From: Thiobacillus sp.
GTDB taxonomy: Bacteria > Pseudomonadota > Gammaproteobacteria > Burkholderiales > Thiobacillaceae
Direction: 5' to 3'
Length of the DNA: 36,013 nt
Assembly: GCF_018780105.1 (NCBI RefSeq)
Contig: NZ_JADMKC010000021.1
Span: 1-36,013, forward strand
The translations under genes were made by a program, and so were the position numbers. The notes beneath the pieces are model-generated. The model made no database searches. It was not told where the DNA came from and was given only the letters and a program-made list of their open reading frames with translations. This document shows, piece by piece, positions 27,896-36,013 of the stretch. Each line of letters starts with the position of its first letter. The stretch's first letter is position 1.

Positions 27896-28584
27896 GGTTC
27901 TGCGTTTTCCGGAAAGGTTTCCAGCACGTAGCCCATCCCCCGTACCGTGTGGATGAGCCGGGAACCGAACCCCTCATCGATCTTGAGCCGCAGCCGGCGC
28001 ACCGCCACATCGATGACATTGGTGTCGGAGTCGAAATTCATGTCCCAGACCTGCGAGGCAATCAGGCTGCGCGGCAGCACTTCGCCCTTGCGGCGCAGAA
28101 ACAGTTCCAGCAGGGCGAATTCCTTGGCGGTGAGGTCGATCTTGCGCCCCGCCCGCATGGCGCGGCGCCGCAGCAGGTCGAGTTCCAGATCGGCCACCTT
28201 GAGGACAGCGGATTCGAGCCCCGCATGGCCGCGGCGAACCAGGGAGCGCACTCGCGCCAGCAGCTCGGCAAAAGCAAAGGGTTTCACCAGGTAATCGTCG
28301 GCCCCCAGTTCCAGTCCCTTGACCCGGTCCTCGACCTGGTCGCGCGCGGTCAGAAACAGCACCGGCATGTCGATGCCGGCCCGACGTACGCCTTCGAGCA
28401 CCTGCCAGCCATTGATGCCGGGCAGCATCACATCCAGGATCATCAGGTCGTAGTGTCCCGCTTTGGCGAGTTCCAGTCCGTCCCAACCCTCGCGCGCCAG
28501 ATCCGTGACGAAACCGGCCTCGGTCAGACCCTGCTTCAGGTAATCGCCCGTCTTGGGCTCGTCTTCGACGATCAGGATTTTCAT
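27892..28584 (-). CDS. Heavy-metal response regulator (CusR/CzcR/CopR family, OmpR type)
   Basis: A 230-residue two-domain regulator. The receiver has the acidic pocket E7-D8-E9, phospho-acceptor D51 in [14 protein letters not shown], and K103 in [19 protein letters not shown]. The winged-helix DNA-binding domain (about 125-225) includes [23 protein letters not shown] and the recognition segment [19 protein letters not shown], all close to the CusR/CopR group. The ATG at 28584 begins [10 protein letters not shown]; an upstream in-frame ATG would add 23 residues absent from the family. It probably binds the box at 28884-28899, about 300 bp from its own start. Confidence 0.94.
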   Translation of the reverse strand: MKILIVEDEPKTGDYLKQGLTEAGFVTDLAREGWDGLELAKAGHYDLMILDVMLPGINGWQVLEGVRRAGIDMPVLFLTARDQVEDRVKGLELGADDYLVKPFAFAELLARVRSLVRRGHAGLESAVLKVADLELDLLRRRAMRAGRKIDLTAKEFALLELFLRRKGEVLPRSLIASQVWDMNFDSDTNVIDVAVRRLRLKIDEGFGSRLIHTVRGMGYVLETFPENAEP

Positions 28585-28883
28585 GGTTGAACCTAGAAAC
28601 CGCAGTTGGACGCGCCAGATGGCGCGTTTGGGCGGGTGTCTGCCGCGAAGCAACGAGGCAGCAGGCCGGGGCCTGCAACGAGGCGCGACAAAGGCAGGCG
28701 CACGACCAGACGTGCCAGATGGTGCGTAGCGGACTCACCCAGATGATGAACGTAATCGAAAGCAAAAAACCCAGGGTTCATGCGGCATTCCTCAAGGCGA
28801 CAAGCGGTCAACTGCGGTTTTTAGGTTAATGATGAGACTGGATGGAAGCATCCTGCCACAGCTCGCCGCCGATGGAGACGCGC

Positions 28884-28899
28884 ATGACAGATTTGTAAT
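28884..28899. promoter_or_regulatory. CusR/CopR-like binding box
   Basis: ATGACA-GATT-TGTAAT matches the spacing and both half-sites of the heavy-metal regulator box (CusR type ATGACA-N4-TGTCAT) except for one base. It lies 75 bp upstream of the outer-membrane factor start, between the divergent regulator and efflux operons. Confidence 0.6.
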
Positions 28900-28973
28900 C
28901 ACCTAGTCAGATTGGTGTTGGGCGTGCGCCTGCAGGATGCGCTAAACAACTTAACCTGACATTCGAGAACATC

Positions 28974-30164
28974 ATGCGTCGCGCACTGTTGATTTTTGCC
29001 GGCTTGCTGCTCGTGCAACCCGCTTGTGCCGTGAGCCTGCGCGCGGCGCTGGATCAAGCCTGGGGAACCAGCCCCCAAGCACAAACCCTGGAGGCGAAGC
29101 GCGCGGAAAGCGAGGCCCAGACCGTCGCCGCGAACAGCCTGCTGCCCGGCGCACCCGCCGTCATTTTGAGTCATCGTGGCGATCAGTTGACCAACAATGC
29201 GGGCCTGACCGAGTGGGAAGCCGGTATCGCTTTGCCCATCTGGCTGCCCGGACAGCGCGATGCGCGGCAGAGTCAGGCACTAGTCGGCAAGAGTGGCCTG
29301 GAAGCCAGTATGCGTGCGTTGCGCCTGAAACTGGTTGGAGAACTGCGCGAGGCGATCTGGCAAGTGCACCAGACTCAGACTCAGATCCAACTTGACGAGG
29401 CGCGCGTACAAACTGCAAAAAAACTGGCAGAAGATGTCGCCAAGCGGGTTCGGGCAGGGGAATTGGCCAAGACCGATTTGAATCTGGCACAGAATGAATG
29501 GCGCACCGCCCAGGCAGCGGTTTTGCTAAGCCGTACCCGGCTACTCCATGCGCTGCAAGCCTATTCCACCCTTACCGGCATGACAGCCTTGCCTGACGAT
29601 AGTGCGGAAAGCGCGCAGCCGAAGCCCTTGCCTGACGACCATCCGTTGCTGGAAGCGGCGCGCCAGGCGATCGCAACGGCGCAGGCGCACGTGCGCTTGG
29701 CCGGCGAATCGCGCCGCGACAATCCAGAACTTGAACTCGGTATGCGCCGGGAGCGTAGTAGCCTGAACGACCCGTACGCCGACTCCGTAATAATCGCCCT
29801 GCGCCTGCCCTTATCCACCGATGCGCGCAACCTGCCGCTCATCAGCGCCGCCCAAACAGGCCTTGCCAACGCGCAAAGCGAATTCAATCGCACCCGGCTC
29901 ACGCTGGAGTTCCAGCTCCAGCAGGCAGAGCAAAGTTTGCAAGCCGCCGATCAACTGCTGGAGTTGGCGCAGCAACAGCGTGCCGCAGCGCAGGAAAATC
30001 TCGGGCTGATCCAGAAAGCCTTCGATCTCGGCGAAACCGATCTGTTCACCTTGCTGCGCGCCCGCGCAGCCGCGTTTGAAGCCGGCCAGGCTTGCATGCA
30101 ACAAGAAATCGCACTGGCGCTGGCACGCGCCCGCCTCAATCAAGCTCAGGGAATCTTGCCGTGA
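28974..30164 (+). CDS. Outer-membrane efflux channel of the CusC/CzcC (TolC) family
   Basis: A 396-residue protein with a signal peptide (MRRALLIFAGLLLVQPACAV, cleaved near residue 19). Two OEP repeats follow, rich in heptad-like coiled coil (for example VHQTQTQIQLDEARVQTAKK near 125-145 and LEFQLQQAEQSLQAADQLL near 305-325). The conserved AGELAKTDLNLAQNEW lies near 160-175. It forms the trimeric tunnel of a tripartite metal exporter. It is the first gene of the efflux operon. Its TGA overlaps the GTG of the adaptor gene. Whether it carries a lipid anchor is doubtful: the only N-terminal cysteine, C18, lies just before the predicted cut and is not a clear lipobox. Confidence 0.92.
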   Translation: MRRALLIFAGLLLVQPACAVSLRAALDQAWGTSPQAQTLEAKRAESEAQTVAANSLLPGAPAVILSHRGDQLTNNAGLTEWEAGIALPIWLPGQRDARQSQALVGKSGLEASMRALRLKLVGELREAIWQVHQTQTQIQLDEARVQTAKKLAEDVAKRVRAGELAKTDLNLAQNEWRTAQAAVLLSRTRLLHALQAYSTLTGMTALPDDSAESAQPKPLPDDHPLLEAARQAIATAQAHVRLAGESRRDNPELELGMRRERSSLNDPYADSVIIALRLPLSTDARNLPLISAAQTGLANAQSEFNRTRLTLEFQLQQAEQSLQAADQLLELAQQQRAAAQENLGLIQKAFDLGETDLFTLLRARAAAFEAGQACMQQEIALALARARLNQAQGILP

Positions 30165-31855
30165 CGACACTCAAAAAAATGGCGCGTCATTTGCCATGGA
30201 TACTGGTTTTACTGATGCCACGCTGCGTCCTGGCCCACGGCGGCGAAGATCATGGCGACGAGGCGCGCGCGCCAGTCAGCCTGTCCGCGTCCGGGCCGCA
30301 ACTCGAATTGAAGTCTCCCGAGGTGGAACTGCTGGGCATGGTCCGGGACGGCAGGCTCACCGTCTATGCCGACCGCTACGCCACCAACGAACCCATCCTC
30401 AACGCGAAAATCGAGCTGGAAAGCACCAACGGCAACGGGCACAAGCTTCAGCTGCGGCCGGCGCAAGACGGCAGCTACGCGGCCGCCGCGGACTGGCTGC
30501 AGCAGCCCGGCACCTATGAAGTCGTGGTGAGCGTGGAAGCCGCCGGTGTGGAAGATTTGCTGATCGGCAGCTTGCAAATCCCCGGCCTGAAGCCCGGCGA
30601 AGCCAGCGGGCGCACCTGGCTTGATTACGGGAAATGGGCGGCGGGCGGCATGACAGGCGTCATCGCGCTGCTTGCGCTGTTCAAATTCATCCGCCGCCGC
30701 AAGGGCGCGGCGGCAAGCCTGGCCTTGCCCGTGCTGGCGGCTGTGCTGCTCGGCGGGCACAGCCATCCCGGCTTCGCCCACGGCGACGAGGATCACGGCG
30801 CCCCGCCCACAGCCGCACCCGCTGCTACTGCGGTGAACGTCATGCCGGCCGCCGCGCAGCGAGCGCCCGTGCGTTTGCCCGACGGCAGCGTTGTCATGCC
30901 CAAGCCTGCGCAGCGGCTGCTCGGCATCCGCACCGTGCTGGGCGAGCCGCGCGACATCGCCCGGACCGTGACGCTCAACGGCCAGATCAGCGCCGACCCG
31001 AATTTCAGCGGACGCGTGCAATCCAGCCAGGCCGGGCGCATCGCCGCGCCGGCCGGCGGCTTTCCCAGTCTGGGCATGAAGGTGGCCAAAGGGCAAATCC
31101 TGGCCTGGATCGAACCGGCCGCCAGCAGCATCGACACGGGTAACCAGCAGGCGCAACTGGCCGAGTTGAGCAGCCGCCTCGGCCTCGCCGAAAAACGCGC
31201 GCAGCGGCTGGAACAACTGGCGGGCAGCCTGCCGCAAAAAGAGATCGACGCGGCGCGGGCCGAAGCGGTCAGCCTCAAGGCGCGCAAGGCGGCGGTGGCG
31301 GCCAGCCTGTTCCAGCGCGAAGCCCTGCGCGCGCCGGTTGCCGGCGCGGTGAGCCAGTCCAGCGTGGTCGCGGGACAGGTGGTGGATGCCAGGGAAATAT
31401 TGTTTGAAGTGATCGATCCCTCCCGGCTGCGGGTGGAGGCCGTCGCCTACGACACTGCGCTATCCGGCCAGGTGGCGGGCGCTTCCGGCGTCACCACCGG
31501 CAACCAGCCGTTGCGGCTGGCATTCATCGGCCAGAGTTACCAGCTGCGCGAACAGGCCTTGCCGATGCAGTTCGGTATCCAGGCGCCTGCGCCCGCATTG
31601 AGCGTGGGCCAGCCGGTGCAGGTGTTCGTGCAAACCCGGCAGACCCTGCGTGGCATTGCCGTGCCGCAAGCCAGCGTCACGAAAAACAGCAGCGGGGAAA
31701 CCATGGTATGGGTGCACGCCGCCGCCGAACGCTTCGTGCCGAAAAAAGTGAACGTGCAGCCGCTGGACGCCCAATCGGTCGCGGTGCTGGAAGGCCTGCA
31801 TGACGGCGACCGGGTGGTGACGCAAGGCGCAGCACTGCTGACCCAGATCCGCTGA
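30161..31855 (+). CDS. RND efflux periplasmic adaptor (CusB/CzcB family) with extra N-terminal metal-binding and membrane module
   Basis: A 564-residue adaptor, longer than the usual 380-450. Residues 1-25 are a signal peptide followed directly by HGGEDHGDE. An Ig-like beta region (about 45-150) comes next, then a hydrophobic helix (about 160-176), an RRRKG stop, a second hydrophobic stretch (about 186-200), and a second His/Asp cluster HGDEDHG (about 207-213). From about 245 onward the normal adaptor fold follows: [20 protein letters not shown], a coiled hairpin ([20 protein letters not shown]), the lipoyl half [19 protein letters not shown], and the beta-barrel to the end. The GTG start is in the stop of the previous gene (GTGA); an ATG six codons on is possible. 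It links the pump to the outer-membrane channel and may pass metal to it. Confidence 0.9.
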   Translation: MTTLKKMARHLPWILVLLMPRCVLAHGGEDHGDEARAPVSLSASGPQLELKSPEVELLGMVRDGRLTVYADRYATNEPILNAKIELESTNGNGHKLQLRPAQDGSYAAAADWLQQPGTYEVVVSVEAAGVEDLLIGSLQIPGLKPGEASGRTWLDYGKWAAGGMTGVIALLALFKFIRRRKGAAASLALPVLAAVLLGGHSHPGFAHGDEDHGAPPTAAPAATAVNVMPAAAQRAPVRLPDGSVVMPKPAQRLLGIRTVLGEPRDIARTVTLNGQISADPNFSGRVQSSQAGRIAAPAGGFPSLGMKVAKGQILAWIEPAASSIDTGNQQAQLAELSSRLGLAEKRAQRLEQLAGSLPQKEIDAARAEAVSLKARKAAVAASLFQREALRAPVAGAVSQSSVVAGQVVDAREILFEVIDPSRLRVEAVAYDTALSGQVAGASGVTTGNQPLRLAFIGQSYQLREQALPMQFGIQAPAPALSVGQPVQVFVQTRQTLRGIAVPQASVTKNSSGETMVWVHAAAERFVPKKVNVQPLDAQSVAVLEGLHDGDRVVTQGAALLTQIR

Positions 31856-31863
31856 CAGACGCC

Positions 31864-34800
31864 ATGTTTAACGCCATCATTCAATCCAGCCTGAGCCAGC
31901 GCCTGTTTGTCGTCGCGGCATCGCTCCTGTTGCTGGTATACGGCCTGCTCAGCCTGAACCAGCTGCCGGTGGACGTGTTCCCCGACCTCAACAAACCCAC
32001 CGTGACGCTGATGACCGAGGCTGCCGGCATGGCGCCCGAAGAAGTGGAGCAGCTCATCAGTTTTCCCATCGAGACGGCGATGAACGGGATTCCGGGGGTG
32101 ACGCGGGTGCGCTCGGTGTCCGGCATCGGCCTGTCCGTCGTGTACGTGGAGTTCGACTGGGGCACCGACATTTACCGCAACCGCCAGCAGATCGCCGAAC
32201 GCCTGTCCCTGGTCAAGGAGCAGATTCCCGCCGGCATCACGCCGCAAATGGGGCCGATCAGTTCCATCATGGGCGAAATCATGCTGATCGCGATGACCGC
32301 CGACCCCGCCAAGGCGAGCCCGATGCAGGCGCGCGAACTGGCGGACTGGGTGGTGCGCCCGCGCCTGCTGACGATTGCCGGCGTGTCGCAAGTGATCCCC
32401 ATCGGCGGCGAAGTGAAGCAATACCGGGTCACGCCCGATCCAGCCAACATGGGCAGACTGGGCATCACGCTGGAGCAGATGGAAGCCACGCTCAAAGGCT
32501 TCGCGACCAACACCAGCGGCGGTTTTCTGGAATCGCAGGCGCAGGAATACCTGATCCGCAATATCGGGCGCACCACCAGGCTGGAAGACTTGCAGGATCT
32601 GGTGGTCGGCAACCGTGAAGGCAACCCGGTTTTGCTCAGGCAAGTCGCCCGGGTTGAATTCGCTGCGCGCCTGAAGCGCGGCGACGCCAGCTTCATGGGC
32701 AAGCCCGCGGTGATCCTGTCGGTGCAGAAGCAGCCCGGCGCGGACACGGTCAAGCTCACGCGCGAAATCGAGGCGGCGCTGGCGGAGCTGAACCGAAACA
32801 TGCCCGCCGGCGTCGCGGCGAAAGACATCCTGTTCAAGCAGGCCCACTTCATCGAAAGCGCGGTGGGCAACGTGGAAGAAGCCTTGCGCGACGGCGCCAT
32901 CATGGTGGCGGTGGTGCTGTTCCTGTTCCTGCTTAATTTCCGCACCACGTTCATTTCGCTCACCGCGATTCCCGTCTCCATCCTGATCACGGTGCTGGTG
33001 TTCAAATACTTCGGGCTGTCGATCAACACCATGACACTGGGGGGCTTGGCCATCGCCATCGGAGAGCTGGTCGACGACGCGGTGGTGGGAGTGGAGAACG
33101 TGTTCCGCCGGCTCAAGCAGAATCGGGCGGCGGGCGACCAATCCCCCCAGGCCCCCCTTTTGCAAAGGGGGGAACCATTGCCGGTGCTGCAGGTGATCGC
33201 CGCCGCCACGCTGGAAGTGCGCTCCGCCATCGTCTACGCCACGCTCATCATCGTGCTGGTGTTCGTTCCGCTGTTCGTGCTGTCCGGCATCGAGGGCAAG
33301 CTGTTCGCGCCGCTGGGCGTCGCTTACATCGTCTCCATCCTCGCCAGCATGCTGGTGTCGGTGACGCTGACGCCGGTGCTGTGCTATTACCTGCTGCCGA
33401 AAATGAAGCGGCTGGAACACGGCGACAGCCCGGTCGTCAAAAAGCTCAAGCAATGGGATACGCGCCTGCTGCAATGGTCGTTCGACCACAGCAGGCTGGT
33501 GCTCGGCGCGGGGCTGCTTGCGGTAGCACTCGCAGCGGCTGCGGTGCCGTTCTTCGCCCGCTCTTTCCTGCCCGCGTTCAACGAAGGCACGCTCACCATC
33601 ACGGCCATGATGAATCCGGGCACCTCGCTGTCGGAAGCCAACCGCATCGGCACCCTGGCGGAACAACTGATTCTGCAAGTGCCGGAAGTGACCCAGGTGG
33701 GGCGGCGTACCGGCCGCGCCGAGCTGGACGAACATGCGGAAGGCGTGCATTACAGCGAGATCGACGCGGACCTCAAAAAATCCGCCCGCTCCCGCGAGGC
33801 CGTTTTGCAGGACATCCGCGACCGCCTCGCGCCGCTGCCCGCCTCGGTCAACATCGGCCAGCCCATCTCGCACCGGCTCGACCACATGCTGTCCGGGGTG
33901 CGCGCGCAGATCGTGTTGAAGATCTTTGGCGACGATGTGGACACGCTGCGCGGGCTGGCGGCGCAACTGCAAACCCGGCTTGCCAGCATCCCGGGGCTGG
34001 TCGATCTGCAACTGGAAAAACAGGTGCGCATCCCGCAACTGCAAGTCCGCGTCGATTACGCCAAGGCCCGGCAATACGGCGTCACCCCGGCAGCGATCAA
34101 CAGCGCGCTGGAAACGCTATCCAACGGCGCCACCGCGGCGCAGGTGATCGAGGGCAACCGCCGCTTCGACGTGGTGATCCGCCTCGCCGACGCCGACCGC
34201 AGCGCGCAGGGTCTGAGCAATCTATTGGTGGAAACGCCCAGTGGACGCATTCCGCTGCGCCTGATCGCGGACATCGAGGACAGCGACGGCCCCAACCAGA
34301 TCCTGCGCGAAAACAGCCGCCGCCGCATGGTGCTGATGGGCAACAGCGACGGCACCGACATGGCGCAGATCGTCCGCGACATCCGCGCCGAGCTTGCCCG
34401 CTACCCGCTGCCGGAAGGTTATTTCACCCAGCTGGAAGGCCAGTTCCAGGCGCAGGAAGAAGCCAGCCGGCTGATTACGGGGCTGTCGCTGGTGTCACTG
34501 GCGCTGATATTCATGGTCCTGTACAGCCGCTACCAATCCGCCGCGCTGTCGCTGATGATCATGGGCAACATCCCGCTGGCGCTGGTGGGCAGCGTCATCG
34601 CGCTGTGGCTCTCCGGCGGCGCGCTGTCGGTGGCGAGCCTGATCGGCTTCATCACCCTGGCCGGCATCAGCACGCGCAACGGCATCCTGAAAATCAGCCA
34701 CTACATCAATCTGGTGGCGCACGAGGGCGAAACGTTCGGCAGGCAAATGATCATACGCGGCAGCCTGGAACGCCTGACGCCTGTGCTGATGACCGCGCTG

Positions 34801-35004
34801 GTGGCGGCGTTCGCCCTGATTCCGCTGATGCTGTCCGGCGGCGATCCGGGCAAGGAAATCCTGCATCCAGTGGCGGTGGTGATTTTCGGCGGCCTGGTGA
34901 GTTCCACCTTGCTGGATACCTTGCTGACCCCGGTGATGTTTTATCTGTGGGGCGAGAAACCGATGCTGAAACTGCTGGCGCGGGGCGGCAAGGTGAACTT
35001 TTGA
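31864..35004 (+). CDS. CusA/CzcA-family heavy-metal efflux RND transporter
   Basis: A 1046-residue proton-driven inner-membrane pump. N-terminal helix [19 protein letters not shown] and the phrase [14 protein letters not shown] are typical. The transmembrane proton-relay motif is [20 protein letters not shown] (about 393-412). The second half repeats the plan from [17 protein letters not shown] (about 563-579) and ends with [17 protein letters not shown] and [20 protein letters not shown]. At the site aligned with the copper-ligand Met573 of E. coli CusA there appears to be Thr (EGTLTITAM against EGDLLYM), which argues against a pure Cu/Ag pump. An in-frame palindromic repeat encodes [13 protein letters not shown] near 426-438. 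It follows the adaptor by 8 bp. Confidence 0.94.
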   Translation: MFNAIIQSSLSQRLFVVAASLLLLVYGLLSLNQLPVDVFPDLNKPTVTLMTEAAGMAPEEVEQLISFPIETAMNGIPGVTRVRSVSGIGLSVVYVEFDWGTDIYRNRQQIAERLSLVKEQIPAGITPQMGPISSIMGEIMLIAMTADPAKASPMQARELADWVVRPRLLTIAGVSQVIPIGGEVKQYRVTPDPANMGRLGITLEQMEATLKGFATNTSGGFLESQAQEYLIRNIGRTTRLEDLQDLVVGNREGNPVLLRQVARVEFAARLKRGDASFMGKPAVILSVQKQPGADTVKLTREIEAALAELNRNMPAGVAAKDILFKQAHFIESAVGNVEEALRDGAIMVAVVLFLFLLNFRTTFISLTAIPVSILITVLVFKYFGLSINTMTLGGLAIAIGELVDDAVVGVENVFRRLKQNRAAGDQSPQAPLLQRGEPLPVLQVIAAATLEVRSAIVYATLIIVLVFVPLFVLSGIEGKLFAPLGVAYIVSILASMLVSVTLTPVLCYYLLPKMKRLEHGDSPVVKKLKQWDTRLLQWSFDHSRLVLGAGLLAVALAAAAVPFFARSFLPAFNEGTLTITAMMNPGTSLSEANRIGTLAEQLILQVPEVTQVGRRTGRAELDEHAEGVHYSEIDADLKKSARSREAVLQDIRDRLAPLPASVNIGQPISHRLDHMLSGVRAQIVLKIFGDDVDTLRGLAAQLQTRLASIPGLVDLQLEKQVRIPQLQVRVDYAKARQYGVTPAAINSALETLSNGATAAQVIEGNRRFDVVIRLADADRSAQGLSNLLVETPSGRIPLRLIADIEDSDGPNQILRENSRRRMVLMGNSDGTDMAQIVRDIRAELARYPLPEGYFTQLEGQFQAQEEASRLITGLSLVSLALIFMVLYSRYQSAALSLMIMGNIPLALVGSVIALWLSGGALSVASLIGFITLAGISTRNGILKISHYINLVAHEGETFGRQMIIRGSLERLTPVLMTALVAAFALIPLMLSGGDPGKEILHPVAVVIFGGLVSSTLLDTLLTPVMFYLWGEKPMLKLLARGGKVNF
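33141..33176. repeat. Palindromic C/G-tract repeat inside the RND pump gene
   Basis: atccccccaggccccccttt (33141-33160), tgc, aaaggggggaacc (33164-33176). The core CCCCCCTTT/AAAGGGGGG is a perfect 9-bp inverted repeat. It resembles short intergenic palindromes found in many proteobacteria but here lies in frame in a cytoplasmic loop of the pump. Confidence 0.75.
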
Positions 35005-35047
35005 AGCGCCCGTTTTACCCCTTTTACACATGACCAAGGAGCCTGAA

Positions 35048-35482
35048 ATGAAATACCTGAACCCATCCGTCCTCACTTTGGCTTTGCTGTTCTCGCAAGG
35101 CGCATTGGCTCATAGCGACGAATATCTCGACACCCAAACCGCGCCGCATGGCGGTCAGTTGCGCATGGTGCAGCAGTACCATTTCGAACTGGTGGTCAAA
35201 GCCAGCGAGGTGAGCGTCTATGTCACGGACCACAGCGGCAAAAAACAGGACACCCAGGGCGCAACGGGAACCGCAACCCTGCTATCCGGCACGGGTAAGG
35301 CCAGTGTAAAGCTCACGCCTGCGGGCGATAACCAGATGAAAGGCTCGGGCCAGTTCAAGCTTGCGCCAGACATGAAAGTCGTGGTTTCCATCGCGCTGGC
35401 GGGCCAGCCGGCGCTACAGGCGCGGTTCACCCCCATGCAGAAGGCATCCGCGACTCCTGATGACCACGACATGAGCCATTAG
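35048..35482 (+). CDS. Periplasmic protein of the metal-efflux cluster, HGG-motif, probable metal binding
   Basis: A 144-residue protein with a signal peptide (MKYLNPSVLTLALLFSQGAL, cut after LAHS region at about 20-22). The mature start HSDEYLDTQTAPHGGQLRM has His/Asp residues and the HGG motif, followed by the aromatic strand QQYHFELVVKASEVSVYVTD. The rest is beta-rich, and the end is DDHDMSH, again metal-ligand rich. Small proteins with HGG...YHxELV accompany CzcCBA-like clusters and are thought to bind metal in the periplasm; the exact role is open. AAGGAG lies upstream of this ATG; an earlier ATG at 35030 would only add six residues. It starts 44 bp after the pump gene and is probably cotranscribed. 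Confidence 0.86.
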   Translation: MKYLNPSVLTLALLFSQGALAHSDEYLDTQTAPHGGQLRMVQQYHFELVVKASEVSVYVTDHSGKKQDTQGATGTATLLSGTGKASVKLTPAGDNQMKGSGQFKLAPDMKVVVSIALAGQPALQARFTPMQKASATPDDHDMSH

Positions 35483-35596
35483 CCTGGGAACGGCCACAGG
35501 ATTTGCCGCCGATTTTCTTCAAATCCAGCCCGTTGCCAGATGACGCCATTGTCATTTTGCCGTCAGCTTGTTGTGGGGAGACGTGCCCATACTGGG

Positions 35597-35700
35597 ATTT
35601 CAGTTGTGCGGGCTGACACCTCCTTGGGGAACCTCGATATGCCTGCTATGACTATGATTCCGGGAAAGAAAATAGCGTTCTCCACAGTGGCTACGCCCGG
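35597..35700 (+). pseudogene. Possible remnant of a CusF-like metallochaperone domain
   Basis: In one frame the segment reads VVRADTSLGNLDMPAMTMIP then GKKIA. The block LDMPAMTM is the characteristic metal-binding strand of CusF-type periplasmic copper/silver chaperones, usually preceded by a His and followed by a longer beta strand and Val-rich segment, which are missing. No ribosome-binding site or signal peptide is present. Interpreted as a decayed fragment; a chance match remains possible. Confidence 0.35.
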
Positions 35701-35748
35701 AAGTCGTCAAACCGTAATCCCCAGTTTTTCCACGCAAAGGAGCTGACC

Positions 35749-36013
35749 ATGAAACGCCACACACTATTTGCCGCCCTGCTGCTTTCCACCCTGGCCATAC
35801 AGCCCGTTCTCGCGGTTGACGCGCACCACCCCGATCAACAAAAAACCGACGCGGCAGCGCCCACCGCCGAGCAAACGATCCAGAAGATGCAGGCCAATAC
35901 CAAACGCATGCAAAGCCAGCTGGAGCAGATGGCCAAGTCCAAAGACCCGAAACAACGCCAGAAACTGATGCAGGAATACATGCAGACCACACGGGAAAAC
36001 ATGATGGCGGGGA
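35749..36013 (+). CDS. Exported small protein of the metal cluster, 3' end cut by window edge
   Basis: The frame opens at ATG 35749 with AAGGAG 7 bp ahead and stays open to the end of the window (88 codons visible). A signal peptide (MKRHTLFAALLLSTLAIQPV, cut after LAV at about 22-24) is followed by DAHHPDQQ and a Met/Gln/Lys-rich helix. This carries repeated M residues at 3-7 spacing (IQKMQANTKRMQSQLEQMAK and LMQEYMQTTRENMM), of the kind that can bind Cu(I) or Ag(I). Similar Met-rich periplasmic proteins are linked to metal-efflux operons. Family and full length cannot be given from the fragment. Confidence 0.8.
   Translation, partial: MKRHTLFAALLLSTLAIQPVLAVDAHHPDQQKTDAAAPTAEQTIQKMQANTKRMQSQLEQMAKSKDPKQRQKLMQEYMQTTRENMMAG

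Noticed and set aside
31537..34074. Open frame of 845 codons opposite the RND pump
   Set aside because: Antisense shadow; the plus-strand pump is unambiguous over the same bases.

Overview
The window is high-GC bacterial DNA with the gene order and protein types of a betaproteobacterium. The evidence is the nusA-infB-rbfA-truB-rpsO-pnp run, a CbbY-type sugar phosphatase that hints at Calvin-cycle autotrophy, and a tesA/ybbA/ybbP locus. A Thiobacillus- or Gallionella-like member of the Nitrosomonadales would fit, but this is inference from gene content; no rRNA is present to confirm it.

Layout. (1) 1-9441: the translation and RNA-turnover operon: nusA (3' part only), infB, rbfA, truB, then rpsO and pnp. 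Between truB and rpsO lies an insertion of about 1.4 kb that reads as a small integron gene-cassette cluster without an integrase. It has two attC-like sites, a third cassette boundary, and two minus-strand cassette genes of unknown function. (2) 9473-15429: housekeeping genes: a small unknown protein, cbbY, folD, a tRNA-Pro/Arg/His cluster, glgC, an EF-hand periplasmic protein, ychJ and tesA. (3) 15459-18628: ybbA-ybbP, an ABC exporter-like pair divergent from tesA-ychJ.

(4) 18629-26509: an accessory region. An SDR oxidoreductase and an Ada-like DNA repair protein sit between the real 3' end of ybbP and a second, diverged copy of that 3' end, which marks an insertion or recombination scar. 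A glycine-zipper protein follows. Then comes a large, visibly more AT-rich gene for a 1527-residue protein with a predicted N-terminal PD-(D/E)XK nuclease, a STAND/NACHT-like NTPase and a long helical C-terminus. It resembles antiviral Avs-type proteins and is the best candidate for a defence system here. Its flanks carry a 20-bp exact direct repeat and a long palindrome.

(5) 26510-36013: a heavy-metal efflux island. A sensor kinase/response regulator pair is transcribed away from an outer-membrane factor, a periplasmic adaptor with two His/Asp-rich stretches, and a CusA/CzcA-family RND pump. Small periplasmic proteins and a probable remnant of a CusF-like metallochaperone follow. A CusR/CopR-like box lies in the divergent intergenic region, so the two-component system probably switches on the pump when metal is present. 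The pump lacks one of the methionines expected of Cu/Ag pumps, so the substrate is left open.
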